DNA from: Bacillus tuaregi | GTDB taxonomy: Bacteria > Bacillota > Bacilli > Bacillales > Cytobacillaceae | Assembly: GCF_900104575.1 (NCBI RefSeq) | Contig: NZ_LT629731.1 | Span: forward strand, 446,189 to 510,188 | DNA length: 64,000 bases | Direction: 5' to 3' | Shown: in pieces, positions 54,335-62,541 of the stretch | Layout of the letters: every line of letters begins with the position of its first letter | Position numbering within the stretch: position 1 is the stretch's first letter | Made by a program: the position numbers and the translations under genes | The notes under the pieces: generated by a model | Database searches by the model: none | Seen by the model: the letters and a program-made list of their open reading frames with translations, nothing else | What the model was told of the DNA's origin: nothing

Positions 54335-54487
54335 GTGGCTGAAAAAAAACGATTTTTACTGCGGATGGATCAAAAGACATACGACGCACTCGAAAAATGG
54401 GCGAGTGACGAGCTGCGAAGCGTCAACGCCCAAATTGAACTCTTATTAAAAAAAGCACTGAAAGACGCAGGCAGAACAAAAGAATAA
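54335..54487 (+). CDS. 50-residue ribbon-helix-helix protein
   Basis: GTG start 14 nt behind the SPFH stop (VAEKKRFLLRMDQKTYDALE). A beta strand (KRFLLRMD) is followed by two helices (KTYDALEKWASDEL; SVNAQIELLLKKAL), the fold of Arc/MetJ-type DNA-binding proteins and small antitoxins. The ribosome site is weak, so translation is probably coupled to the SPFH gene. A terminator follows. Perhaps a regulator of its own operon; no toxin gene is adjacent. Confidence 0.75.
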   Translation: MAEKKRFLLRMDQKTYDALEKWASDELRSVNAQIELLLKKALKDAGRTKE

Positions 54488-54504
54488 GGACGCAGTAAGC
54501 GATG

Positions 54505-54541
54505 AAAAACCGATTGGCTAAAAATAACCAATCGGTTTTTC
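54505..54541 (+). terminator. Terminator of the SPFH operon
   Basis: AAAAACCGATTGG (54505-54517) pairs perfectly with CCAATCGGTTTTT (54528-54540). Confidence 0.9.
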
Positions 54542-54732
54542 TGTGTTTCTCAATCTACCTTAATGGACCTTCTCCACATTTCTTTCTTATTCTTGGATGC
54601 AATGGCTTCATCGCCGATTGATTAGGCAATCAGCATTTCAATCCAAAAGGGCGATTTCAAAGTTTCTTGACCAGATATAGTACAAAGAATCCATCCGTGA
54701 TACGATAAAGTCAAAAAAGGATACGACTGTAT

Positions 54733-55137
54733 ATGCGAACATTTTTATTTTGGCTGATGCAGCTGACCTGGGGAATAGGATTAAACGTAATTGGGGCAAT
54801 CATTGCTCTTGGTTTGCTGGCCAAGGGCAGCAGGTTGAAAAGATTTGGCTATGCCCTCTATTGTGAGACTGGAAATCACTGGGGTGGCGTCAATTTTGGT
54901 GGGTTTTTCTTTGTGCAAAAGAATGCGAACCTGCAGCTGAAAAGTCATGAATACGGACATTGCTTTCAAAATTTAATGCTTGGTCCACTAATGCCGTTTT
55001 TAGTAACCATCCCCTCGGCAATAAGATATCATTATCGAAGCTACAAAAGAGCAAAAGGTTTTGCCCTGCCACCTTATGACAGCTTCTGGTGTGAAGGCTG
55101 GGCAACAAGGCTTGGAGTGAAATATTATCAGGAATGA
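54733..55137 (+). CDS. Small membrane protein with an HExxH motif
   Basis: A 134-residue protein with a transmembrane helix at about 5-30 (WLMQLTWGIGLNVIGAIIAL), a Gly/Phe/Asn-rich segment (HWGGVNFGGFFFVQ), then LKSHEYGHCFQN and a second hydrophobic stretch (LMLGPLMPFLVTIPSA). HEYGH is the zinc-metalloprotease HExxH pattern, here next to the membrane, and a candidate third ligand Glu lies in FWCEGWATRLG near the C-terminus (E..xxR). I do not recognise the family. It could be a minimal membrane metallopeptidase or a degenerate relative. A clear ribosome binding site is not visible. Confidence 0.65.
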   Translation: MRTFLFWLMQLTWGIGLNVIGAIIALGLLAKGSRLKRFGYALYCETGNHWGGVNFGGFFFVQKNANLQLKSHEYGHCFQNLMLGPLMPFLVTIPSAIRYHYRSYKRAKGFALPPYDSFWCEGWATRLGVKYYQE

Positions 55138-55233
55138 ATGAAAAAACGATAAAGTGATATTAAAGTTTCCAACGGACATTATTTCCCGGAAAATGACACG
55201 ATTCGCTATGATGTCAAAATGTTAATCTATAGC

Positions 55234-55290
55234 AGGCTCGTCGGTCGCCTTAAGGTGCGCGAAGTGCCTGGAACGAAAATCAACACTCAT
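55234..55290. repeat. R1 repeat, truncated 3' fragment
   Basis: GGCTCGTCGGTCGCCTTAAG... to GAACGAAAATCAACACTCAT retains only the right third of R1. The left part is missing. Confidence 0.7.
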
Positions 55291-55350
55291 GATAACAAAA
55301 CAATAAAATTAGAAATAATTTTGTCATCTTAATTGTGAGGTAACTAACAA

Positions 55351-55511
55351 TTGAAATACTCTGACATTTGCTATAATGAAATAGTAATAGAGTACGGGTT
55401 ATTTTGGGCAATTTGGTTGAGGATGGAATGACTATCCACCAGATTCAATAAAGTTGTTGGGTAGCTATTCCAGTCGGTTAGAAAAAAACTTTTCTAATGG
55501 AGGGAAGTATT
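55351..55511 (+). promoter_or_regulatory. Promoter and structured leader of the 55512 SLH gene
   Basis: CTCTGACATTTGCTATAATG with TATAAT at 55372-55377 matches CTCTGAAATTTGTTATAATA in front of the paralogue at 60770, including the following AGTAATAGA. In the leader, GGAATGACTATCCACC pairs with GGGTAGCTATTCC. The ribosome site GGAGGG is 8 nt before the ATG. Confidence 0.6.
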
Positions 55512-57665
55512 ATGGCTAAACCAGCAACTTTTTTTTGGAAATGGGGGGCAGTGGCTGCCATTATTATGGCTGCGATATTATTGCTAGCGACGTCTGTTCA
55601 GGCAGCATCGTCCTTTACAGATGTATCAGAGCGGTACACGGCAGCCGTTGATTATCTTGTTGAAATGGACATAACAGACGGGTTTACGGAAACAGAGTTT
55701 GGAACACAGCAAATGATTAAACGGGTGGATGCGGCAGTTCTTTTAGCAAAAGCATTAAAACTGGAGATTTCAGATGATGCCCAATCTGGCTTCGCAGATG
55801 TACCGGCACGTGCCGAGCCTTATATTGCAGCATTAAGGGAAAAGGGAATTGTTCAAGGGAAGGACGACACGACCTTTGCCGCTCAGGACCATATCACTCG
55901 TGGTGAAATGGCCTTGATTCTGGCTAGGGGCTACAAGCTGCCTGCTTTAGAGAAAGAGCATCCGTTTGTTGATGTATCAGATCGTTATCGGGATGCAGTT
56001 TCCTCGCTATACCAATTTAAAATTACAATAGGGAAGACGGACACCACTTTCGCTACCCATGATAATTTAACCCGCGGGGAGTTCGCCCTTTTCCTATATC
56101 GATTATCCTCAGTCGAATTACCAGATTCGCAGGAGGTTATTAGTTTAAATGTGTTAGATTCCGGATTAACGGATGGCAGTATATCGATCGAAGAGCTATT
56201 GACCAATCAAGAACTATTGCTAATCACCTATGGTAAGGACGAGGGCTTTGAAAAAGGTGATACCATTAAATTGGGAACAGTGGACTTCAATCTTCTGACA
56301 AAGAAGTTAGACGCTGCAGCGGAGCTCGATGGTGGTAATATTTATACAGGCTTCAACGAAGAGTTTTTAAAAAAGCTGCAAGGTGGCCAGACGATTGAGT
56401 TAATTGCCACTATCGAGCGAGGGGCAACTGTCCTCGGTTCCACTTCCAAAGAAATTAAGCTTCCTGTCTATCCGTTAGTCATGCCTTCAATAGATGAGTC
56501 AAAATTCACGGCAGGAGAACTGGCCAATATTTTGTCAGGCGAGTTACCTTTAGAGATTGAAATCTCACCTGAAGGGCTTGAACAAATTGTACCAGGGAAT
56601 ACATTAACCCTTACCCTTGCAAGCGGGGAGCAAATGGAAGCCATCAAGATTGAGATTACAGCGGAGGATATTACGCAAGGGTATGTCAGTTATACATTTA
56701 AGGATAAAAAACTCATCCAAAGAGTATTAAAAGGGATTACTACTGGAAGTACGATTGAAATCACCCCCGTGCTTTCTGATAAGGATAGAACCCGAACAGG
56801 AGATAAGGTTCAATATGTGGTGTCTTCCGGTCTTTTAGCTAGTCTTGAGGACCTGATTGGTGGAATAGGGGAATTACCGGCTGACGGTGATGTTGTCAGC
56901 ATAGCCTTGTTAAACGACGGCTTGATTGATGGCAGTATTTCGGTAGATGAATTATTGTCCAATCCTGAGCTTGTGCGTGTATCATTGCTGCCAGGGAGCG
57001 ACCTTGCTATCGGTGATGTCGTCAAACTTGGGACAGATGATTTCAATCTGTTAACCCTCTCGCTCACAGAAGATGACCTCAACCGTGGCTTTGTCGATGT
57101 GGGAATAAGCACCGATTTATTAGTGACCTTGTCAGGCGGTGAAACGCTAGATTTAGTTGCGATTGTGGAGCGCGGAGAAGAGATTCTTGCCAGTGTAACA
57201 GAGAAGATTAAGCTGCCTATTTTTCCACTTGTTGAGCCGGTCATTGATGTGGTAAAAAACACACTAGGAGACCTATCGTATATATTGGCGGGAAAAAAAG
57301 CCCTCCAGGTGGGCATTGAACCAGAAGGTCTGGATCAATTAGATGCTGGGGATACCTTAATCTTAAGAATAAAGAGTAGGAGTCATACAGAAGAGGTTAG
57401 TATCACTATCACCCAAAGAGATATTGATAATGGGTATGTGAACTACACCTTTAAGAATAACGTCAATATCATTGAACGACTATTGGAAGGAGTGACAACC
57501 GGAAGCTCTATTGAAATCACGCCTGTGATGACGGATGGGGATCAGGTTGTTGAGGGTGAGCCAGCCACATACAAAATTACTAAAGGTCTTTTATCAAGTC
57601 TAAACGATCTTTTAGGTGGTCTGCTTGGCGGCTTACTTGGAGGATTGCTTGGTGGTTTATTTTAA
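55512..57665 (+). CDS. SLH-domain protein with duplicated body and LLGG tail (pair D, first copy)
   Basis: Start ATG at 55512 (MAKPATFFWKW). The 717-residue product has a signal peptide to about 31 and three SLH domains at about 32-205 (loop motifs IKRVD, ITRGE, LTRGE). Two tandem body repeats of about 240 residues follow, starting LNVLDSGLTDGSISIEELL and IALLNDGLIDGSISVDELL. Each passes through a GDxxKLGTxDFNLL segment and ends TGSxIEITPV. The C-terminus is LLGGLLGGLLGGLLGGLF, a hydrophobic Leu-Gly repeat not expected of a soluble surface protein. The R2 repeat begins at its last stop base. The body fold is unknown to me. Confidence 0.9.
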   Translation: MAKPATFFWKWGAVAAIIMAAILLLATSVQAASSFTDVSERYTAAVDYLVEMDITDGFTETEFGTQQMIKRVDAAVLLAKALKLEISDDAQSGFADVPARAEPYIAALREKGIVQGKDDTTFAAQDHITRGEMALILARGYKLPALEKEHPFVDVSDRYRDAVSSLYQFKITIGKTDTTFATHDNLTRGEFALFLYRLSSVELPDSQEVISLNVLDSGLTDGSISIEELLTNQELLLITYGKDEGFEKGDTIKLGTVDFNLLTKKLDAAAELDGGNIYTGFNEEFLKKLQGGQTIELIATIERGATVLGSTSKEIKLPVYPLVMPSIDESKFTAGELANILSGELPLEIEISPEGLEQIVPGNTLTLTLASGEQMEAIKIEITAEDITQGYVSYTFKDKKLIQRVLKGITTGSTIEITPVLSDKDRTRTGDKVQYVVSSGLLASLEDLIGGIGELPADGDVVSIALLNDGLIDGSISVDELLSNPELVRVSLLPGSDLAIGDVVKLGTDDFNLLTLSLTEDDLNRGFVDVGISTDLLVTLSGGETLDLVAIVERGEEILASVTEKIKLPIFPLVEPVIDVVKNTLGDLSYILAGKKALQVGIEPEGLDQLDAGDTLILRIKSRSHTEEVSITITQRDIDNGYVNYTFKNNVNIIERLLEGVTTGSSIEITPVMTDGDQVVEGEPATYKITKGLLSSLNDLLGGLLGGLLGGLLGGLF

Positions 57666-57889
57666 CTTCATTCAGCAATTGCTTTTTGCACCGAAAGCTT
57701 GCGACAGGAGCAGAAGTCCTCCACATCTACAAGAGGGAGATGAAGGCAAATGGTACTTCGATTCAGTGGGGGTTGAAACCCCTGCTGAATGAAGTTAAGC
57801 CTCCGGCGGATGTCATGGATTTTTTAAAGGTAGTTTATCGAGCGAGCTCGATAAAAATCCGGACGCAAATTCGATGGGCGAATTTGATT
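57665..57889. repeat. R2 repeat, copy 2 (longest form)
   Basis: Same element as at 49232 but with 35 extra bases (AATTGCTTTTTGCACCGAAA and onwards, to GGAGC) after ACTTCATTCAGC. Copies 1 and 3 look like deletions of this part between short AGC repeats. It overlaps the SLH stop codon by one base. Confidence 0.75.
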
Positions 57890-57893
57890 TAAA

Positions 57894-58075
57894 GGCTGTG
57901 TTAAAGTACATTGTTGATTTTTAGCAAGTTGATTGTAGTGGAAGGCACGAAGACTCCATCGGGAGAAGCGAGGCAGTCGAGACCCCGCAGACAGTAGTGT
58001 CGCGGAGGCTCGGCGGTCGCCCGCAGGAAAGCGAAGTGCCTGGAACGAAAAACAACACTCATGTTTAACATAACC
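57894..58075. repeat. R1 repeat, copy c
   Basis: It begins GGCTGTGTTAAAGTACATTG and ends near GTTTAACATAACC, five bases behind R2 copy 2. The R2-R1 order and linker repeat the arrangement at 49232-49620. Confidence 0.85.
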
Positions 58076-58147
58076 TAATTAAAAGGGATAGCCAAGGTAT
58101 TCAGTGAATAAGAAAGCTGCAAGGTTAGTATAGTTCCTATTGTATAA

Positions 58148-58184
58148 AAAGAGCCCGATTGGAGTGAGTCTCCAACGGGCTCTT
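58148..58184 (-). terminator. Terminator of the LtaS-like gene
   Basis: AAGAGCCCGATTGGAG pairs with CTCCAACGGGCTCTT (one bulge). On the minus strand a T-run (CTTTTTATACA) follows. Confidence 0.85.
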
Positions 58185-58218
58185 ACCTGTTGTCTAAAAA
58201 TGCCGCATCATAAATCTG

Positions 58219-60279
58219 TTAATTGTCAGGAAACAAAGTCCCAAGACTATACTGCTTACCGATTAAGAGGTCATAGACAAGCAATCGATAGTCTGCAATT
58301 AATTGCTCCTGTTTTTCCGAAAGCTCGGTGATAAATTGCAGCTCCGGGTCTATTTTTAAATCTGATTTAAGGCCTGGAATTTCTTGTTTAACCTCTTCTA
58401 GAAATTGGAAGAAGGGGGGCTTTTCCAAGCCGCTTACATCATACACAATCGGTGCTAAATAATTCGGACTGACACTAGAAAGCTCCCTTTTCGCTGTTTC
58501 AAAGTTGGAATAAACGAGCAGCGGTGTTTCGGAATACAGCTGATTATCTTTTTTCTCATTAGAATCTCCAAAACCGGCTTCCTTGTAGATGGCCAAATCG
58601 GCACCAAGTATCGGAAGGTGGTCACCCCAAAAGACAATCACGGTCGGCTCCTCTAGCTGTTCCAGCTCATCCACCAGTATCTTAAGCGCCTTGTCTGCTT
58701 GGCGAATTCCTTCAGTATAGGACTCTAAGGTCGCTGTGGAGTCAGGGCTTAAACCGGATATTTGAATTTTATTATTCTCATAGGCACCAGGATTATAAGG
58801 CATATGATTCTGCATCGAAACCGCATGAATAAAGAGCGGCTCATCTGTTTCCTTGATCTGATCGAGGATTTCATAGGTCAGTGATTCATCAGATATCGTT
58901 CCTCCAGGTGTTTTGTCCTGATAGTTCATGGTTTCCATATCTAAAAATTCATCAAATCCGAAGATATCATAGACGACATTCCGCTTATAAAAGACCCTGT
59001 TAAAGGGATGGATGGCGAGCGCACGATATTCCTTTGATTTTAGATCGCTGACAATGGTCGGGATAAAGTTCTTTTTATCAATAATATCATGATAGGGTAT
59101 ACCTCCTTTTTTTAAAAAGGCTGTAGAAAACCCTGTTAAGGCTTCAAATTCAACATTGGCAGTAGCCGCGCCAAAAACGGGTGAAAGCAGTGCGCCTGAT
59201 GAATGCTGGTTCATTAGTGAGTGAGTATATTTGAGCGGATTCCCGCTGAATTGGACGTCCAGCTTGGTAGGGTCCCAAAAGGATTCACTCATTAAATAAA
59301 TAATATTGGGTTTTGAATCCGATGCCTTGCTGTCGGAGTCCTTTACATATTTATTTGCTGTATTCAACACCGTCTGTTTTGAATAATTCTCGGGTTTTTC
59401 CATGATGGTCATATTAAGATTGGACAAAAATCCAAACACAAACCCATTCACTTCATAGTTTTCAATTTGGTTCCATTTCACAATCTCGATGTTATGATTT
59501 TTGACAAAATCCTTCATAAACGTCTTCGGGAAATAGGTATAGGAGTACAGCATCGTGAGCGCTGTGACCAATAGAATTCCTCGCACCCAAAGCGGGATGG
59601 TGAGTTTCGGCAAGAACCTCACAAGAACAAACAGAACAATAAACAAGAATAGTATCAGGAGTATTTGGGAAACCGATATATATTCCGTCACCATCGGTAT
59701 GACATCTTTTAAGGCTCCGAACTGTCTGTAGTCTGCCGGATAGAGCGGCTCAACCCTTAGATTTAGTTTGTGATAATGAATAAATCCTAAGGTCAATAAG
59801 ACAAATCCGGTAAAAATGGAACTGACATAGAGATTCCCGATGAGGGCAAATGCCAGCAGTAAAATGAACAAGACATATAAGACGCCAGCCAGCATAATCC
59901 GCGTATTCTCCGTGATCCACTCAATCGTCAGTGCTGGATCCTTGAGGAATTGGAAATATTGAAAATAATAATTGATAAAAATAGAGGATGTAACTAAAAA
60001 AATGAAAATAAATGAATATTTGAATACGTGAAGGAACCATGGATATTCTTCCTCCACTTTATTCAGGATTTTAAGTTGAATTTTTACAAAAGCCAACTGA
60101 ATGAGAAAGAGACTGAACAGGATGAAGGAAAATTTCTTTGTCGCCTCTTGCATCCAAAAGATAAAAGAGCCAATATTGAATTCATTTCCTGCCATCTTTA
60201 TGACAAAAATTACGAAAAAGGCTATAATTCCATTCCAAGCTAACAAGCTAATGAATCGGTTAAACCGCTTTCTTTCCAT
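58219..60279 (-). CDS. LTA-synthase-family phosphoglycerol transferase-like enzyme
   Basis: A 686-residue membrane protein with five to six hydrophobic helices in the first 260 residues and an extracellular sulfatase-fold domain from about 310 to 600. IIYLMSESFWDP holds the metal Glu, GAATANVEFEALTGFS contains the nucleophile Thr position, and VIVFWGDHLPILG carries the metal Asp and His. Family members polymerise lipoteichoic acid from phosphatidylglycerol or add phosphoglycerol to glycans. The ANVEFEALTG form is that of LtaS-like paralogues rather than the main LtaS. It lies between two SLH genes on the opposite strand, so it may modify the polymer they bind, which is an inference. Confidence 0.88.
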   Translation of the reverse strand: MERKRFNRFISLLAWNGIIAFFVIFVIKMAGNEFNIGSFIFWMQEATKKFSFILFSLFLIQLAFVKIQLKILNKVEEEYPWFLHVFKYSFIFIFLVTSSIFINYYFQYFQFLKDPALTIEWITENTRIMLAGVLYVLFILLLAFALIGNLYVSSIFTGFVLLTLGFIHYHKLNLRVEPLYPADYRQFGALKDVIPMVTEYISVSQILLILFLFIVLFVLVRFLPKLTIPLWVRGILLVTALTMLYSYTYFPKTFMKDFVKNHNIEIVKWNQIENYEVNGFVFGFLSNLNMTIMEKPENYSKQTVLNTANKYVKDSDSKASDSKPNIIYLMSESFWDPTKLDVQFSGNPLKYTHSLMNQHSSGALLSPVFGAATANVEFEALTGFSTAFLKKGGIPYHDIIDKKNFIPTIVSDLKSKEYRALAIHPFNRVFYKRNVVYDIFGFDEFLDMETMNYQDKTPGGTISDESLTYEILDQIKETDEPLFIHAVSMQNHMPYNPGAYENNKIQISGLSPDSTATLESYTEGIRQADKALKILVDELEQLEEPTVIVFWGDHLPILGADLAIYKEAGFGDSNEKKDNQLYSETPLLVYSNFETAKRELSSVSPNYLAPIVYDVSGLEKPPFFQFLEEVKQEIPGLKSDLKIDPELQFITELSEKQEQLIADYRLLVYDLLIGKQYSLGTLFPDN

Positions 60280-60625
60280 ACCACTAACAACCCCATTGAC
60301 ATTGATTCAATCCACTAAAAATTAAATATACGTGAACAGATATTATTTACAATAGTATAACTGCCAGCAGATATCAATTATGTTGGTGAAAAGGATCAAT
60401 TTAGTAATAAAAGAAATTTTCTGATGGATTGAGTTTGGAGTCATTTGAAGGAGGAGTTGTATCTTGCGAAAACTATATTTTCAATAGAATAAGAGAAGGG
60501 TGATTCAATATAACTATTTTCCAAATAATGTTTATTTCGTACCTGTAAGGTCTGAATAGTCCGTGGAATGTGTATAATTCAAAAATATTTTAATAAAAAG
60601 TTTAAACAAATACTCTGAAATTTGT

Positions 60626-60769
60626 TATAATAAGATAGTAATAGAAGATATTGGTAATTTAAAGAAAGGAGTATAGTTTGATGTCGGAATCACTATTCAC
60701 TAGGTCCTATTACATAAGCGTTGTGGATAGAGGTCCGGCTGACTAAATAATTATATGGAGGGAATTTCT
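60626..60769 (+). promoter_or_regulatory. Promoter and leader of the 60770 SLH gene
   Basis: TATAAT at 60626-60631 lies in a block shared with the leader at 55372. The leader contains a possible stem (CTATTCAC with GTGGATAG) at the place of the stem in the paralogue, and the short frame described next. Confidence 0.55.
60681..60746 (+). CDS. 21-codon leader open frame before the SLH gene
   Basis: ATG at 60681 behind a strong AAAGGAG nine bases away, stop TAA at 60744-60746, 23 bp before the SLH start. The peptide would begin MSESLFTRSYYIS. It overlaps the putative leader stem, so its translation could change folding. No relative is known to me and the paralogous leader has no matching frame. 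Confidence 0.35.
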   Translation: MSESLFTRSYYISVVDRGPAD

Positions 60770-62152
60770 ATGGTTTATTCATCCAAAATCAATCGAATGT
60801 GGGTAACTGCCATTGCTGCCATTATGGCGGCAATATTGCTACTGGCAATACCAGTACAAGCGGCATCATCTTTTACGGATGTACCTGCCCGTTACAAGGA
60901 TGCTGTTAATTATCTGGTGGACAATGAGATTACCCAAGGGTTGACAGAAACAGAATTCGGAACACATGAAATGATTAAAAGGGTAGACGCAGCAGTACTT
61001 TTGGCAAAGGCATTAAAATTAGAGATTGATAGCAGTGCTACGTCAGGGTTTGCGGATGTGCCGTCCCGTGCAGAGCCATATGTTGCTGCACTGCGTGCAA
61101 AAGGAATTGTAAATGGTAAAGATGATACCACTTTTGCCTCTCAAGATAATATTACACGTGGAGAAATGGCGTTAATCCTGGCTAGAGGCTATGAACTGCC
61201 AGTTTCTGAGGATGTTCTTCCATTTAATGATGTGGCTGATCGTTATAAAGAGGCGGTTGGATCTCTTTATAAATACAGAATTACGGTAGGGAAGACAGAT
61301 ACTACTTTTGCCACAACAGAAAATCTAACACGCGGTGAGTTTGCTTTATTCTTATATCGCTTAGCTAATTTGGAATTACCAGGAGATAAAGGCGTTATCG
61401 ATCTAGAAGTATTAAATCCTGGTCTGATTGATGGCAGCATTTCGCTTGATGATTTATTATCCAACCCTGAGGTATTACGCGTCAAACTATTACCTGGAAG
61501 CGGACTTGCACTGGGTGATGTCATTAAGCTTGGAACCAATGATATGAATCTATTAACGGTATCATTAGAGCAAAATGATCTGGATAATGGATTTGTGGAT
61601 TTAGCTTTAACGACAGATATTTTGAAAACCTTAACAGGCGGTAAGGCTCTTGATTTAGTTGCTGTTGTTGAAAGCGGCGAAGCAATTCTTGGTTCTGCAA
61701 CAGAAACGATTAAACTGCCAATCCTGCCACTTGTTACTCCAGTTATTGATATAGCAAAAAATACTCTTGGCGACTTAGCTTATATTTTAGCTGGTGAAAA
61801 AGCGTTCCAGGTAGATATTAAAGCTGAGGGGCTTGAAAAGGTAAAAGCAGGCGATACGCTGAAGCTTACGATTACAACTGGAAGTAAGACAGAAACAGTC
61901 CAAACCACACTTGCAGCTGCAGATATCGAAAGAGGATATGTTACTTACACCTTTAATGATACGAATTTAATTCAAAGATTACTGGAAGGCATCACAACTG
62001 GAAGCACTCTTGTTATCACTCCTGAAATTACAGATGGTGCGACTACTGCAACAGGTGCTCCTGTTTCTTATCAGATTTCATCAGGTCTTTTAGGTGTCTT
62101 AGACGGACTACTAGGGGGATTACTTGGCGGAATATTGGATGGTCTGCTCTAA
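60770..62152 (+). CDS. SLH-domain protein with single body repeat and LLGG tail (pair D, second copy)
   Basis: Start ATG at 60770 (MVYSSKINRMW), GGAGGG upstream. The 460-residue product has a signal peptide to about 32, three SLH domains at about 33-205 (IKRVD, ITRGE, LTRGE) and one body repeat. That repeat corresponds most closely to the second repeat of the 55512 product: DGSISLDDLLSNPEVLRVKL, GDVIKLGTNDMNLLTVSL, LVTPVIDIAKNTLGDLAYIL. It ends LLGVLDGLLGGLLGGILDGLL. So 55512 either gained a repeat or this one lost it. The hydrophobic tail is kept in both, which argues for function. Confidence 0.9.
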   Translation: MVYSSKINRMWVTAIAAIMAAILLLAIPVQAASSFTDVPARYKDAVNYLVDNEITQGLTETEFGTHEMIKRVDAAVLLAKALKLEIDSSATSGFADVPSRAEPYVAALRAKGIVNGKDDTTFASQDNITRGEMALILARGYELPVSEDVLPFNDVADRYKEAVGSLYKYRITVGKTDTTFATTENLTRGEFALFLYRLANLELPGDKGVIDLEVLNPGLIDGSISLDDLLSNPEVLRVKLLPGSGLALGDVIKLGTNDMNLLTVSLEQNDLDNGFVDLALTTDILKTLTGGKALDLVAVVESGEAILGSATETIKLPILPLVTPVIDIAKNTLGDLAYILAGEKAFQVDIKAEGLEKVKAGDTLKLTITTGSKTETVQTTLAAADIERGYVTYTFNDTNLIQRLLEGITTGSTLVITPEITDGATTATGAPVSYQISSGLLGVLDGLLGGLLGGILDGLL

Positions 62153-62199
62153 AGCGGGTATAGAAGAATCTGTCCATTTACTAGAATAATAGAAGGCGA

Positions 62200-62238
62200 A
62201 AGCTCTGTAGAGAGAATGAATCTCTGCAGGGCTTTTTA
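62200..62238 (+). terminator. Terminator of the 60770 gene
   Basis: AAGCTCTGTAGAGA pairs with TCTCTGCAGGGCTT (two G-U pairs), followed by TTTA. It has the same CTGTAGAGA core as the terminators of the 10.5-22.7 kb SLH genes. Confidence 0.8.
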
Positions 62239-62541
62239 CTATGTTATGAATTCGGTTGAGTTTCTACTATTTATATAGAAGAAACTCTTCTGTTGCTTCT
62301 GGAAGAATGTACCTGTCAATTAGATGAGCAGATTGCTTGCTTAAAGAATCTGCATGGTACTTGCTTTTTTCCTGCTTCTATTGAAAATTTTTATAATCTT
62401 GTAAATATTCATATGGTCTTGTAATGAAATAGTAAAATAAAAATCTCTTTTTATCTGATAGAATAATGTTACTGAAACATATCAACCATATTTTGATAAT
62501 TTTCGAGTCGGAATGATAGAAAAAAGTAATGAGGTGGCAGC
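62239..62541. other. Intergenic region before the NlpC/P60 gene
   Basis: Only a weak 7-bp stem (GCAGATT with AATCTGC near 62325-62351) is visible. No gene or convincing promoter. Confidence 0.35.

Noticed and set aside
57686-57892. 68-codon frame after the 55512 gene
   Set aside because: It lies wholly in repeat R2, and the other R2 copies do not preserve it.
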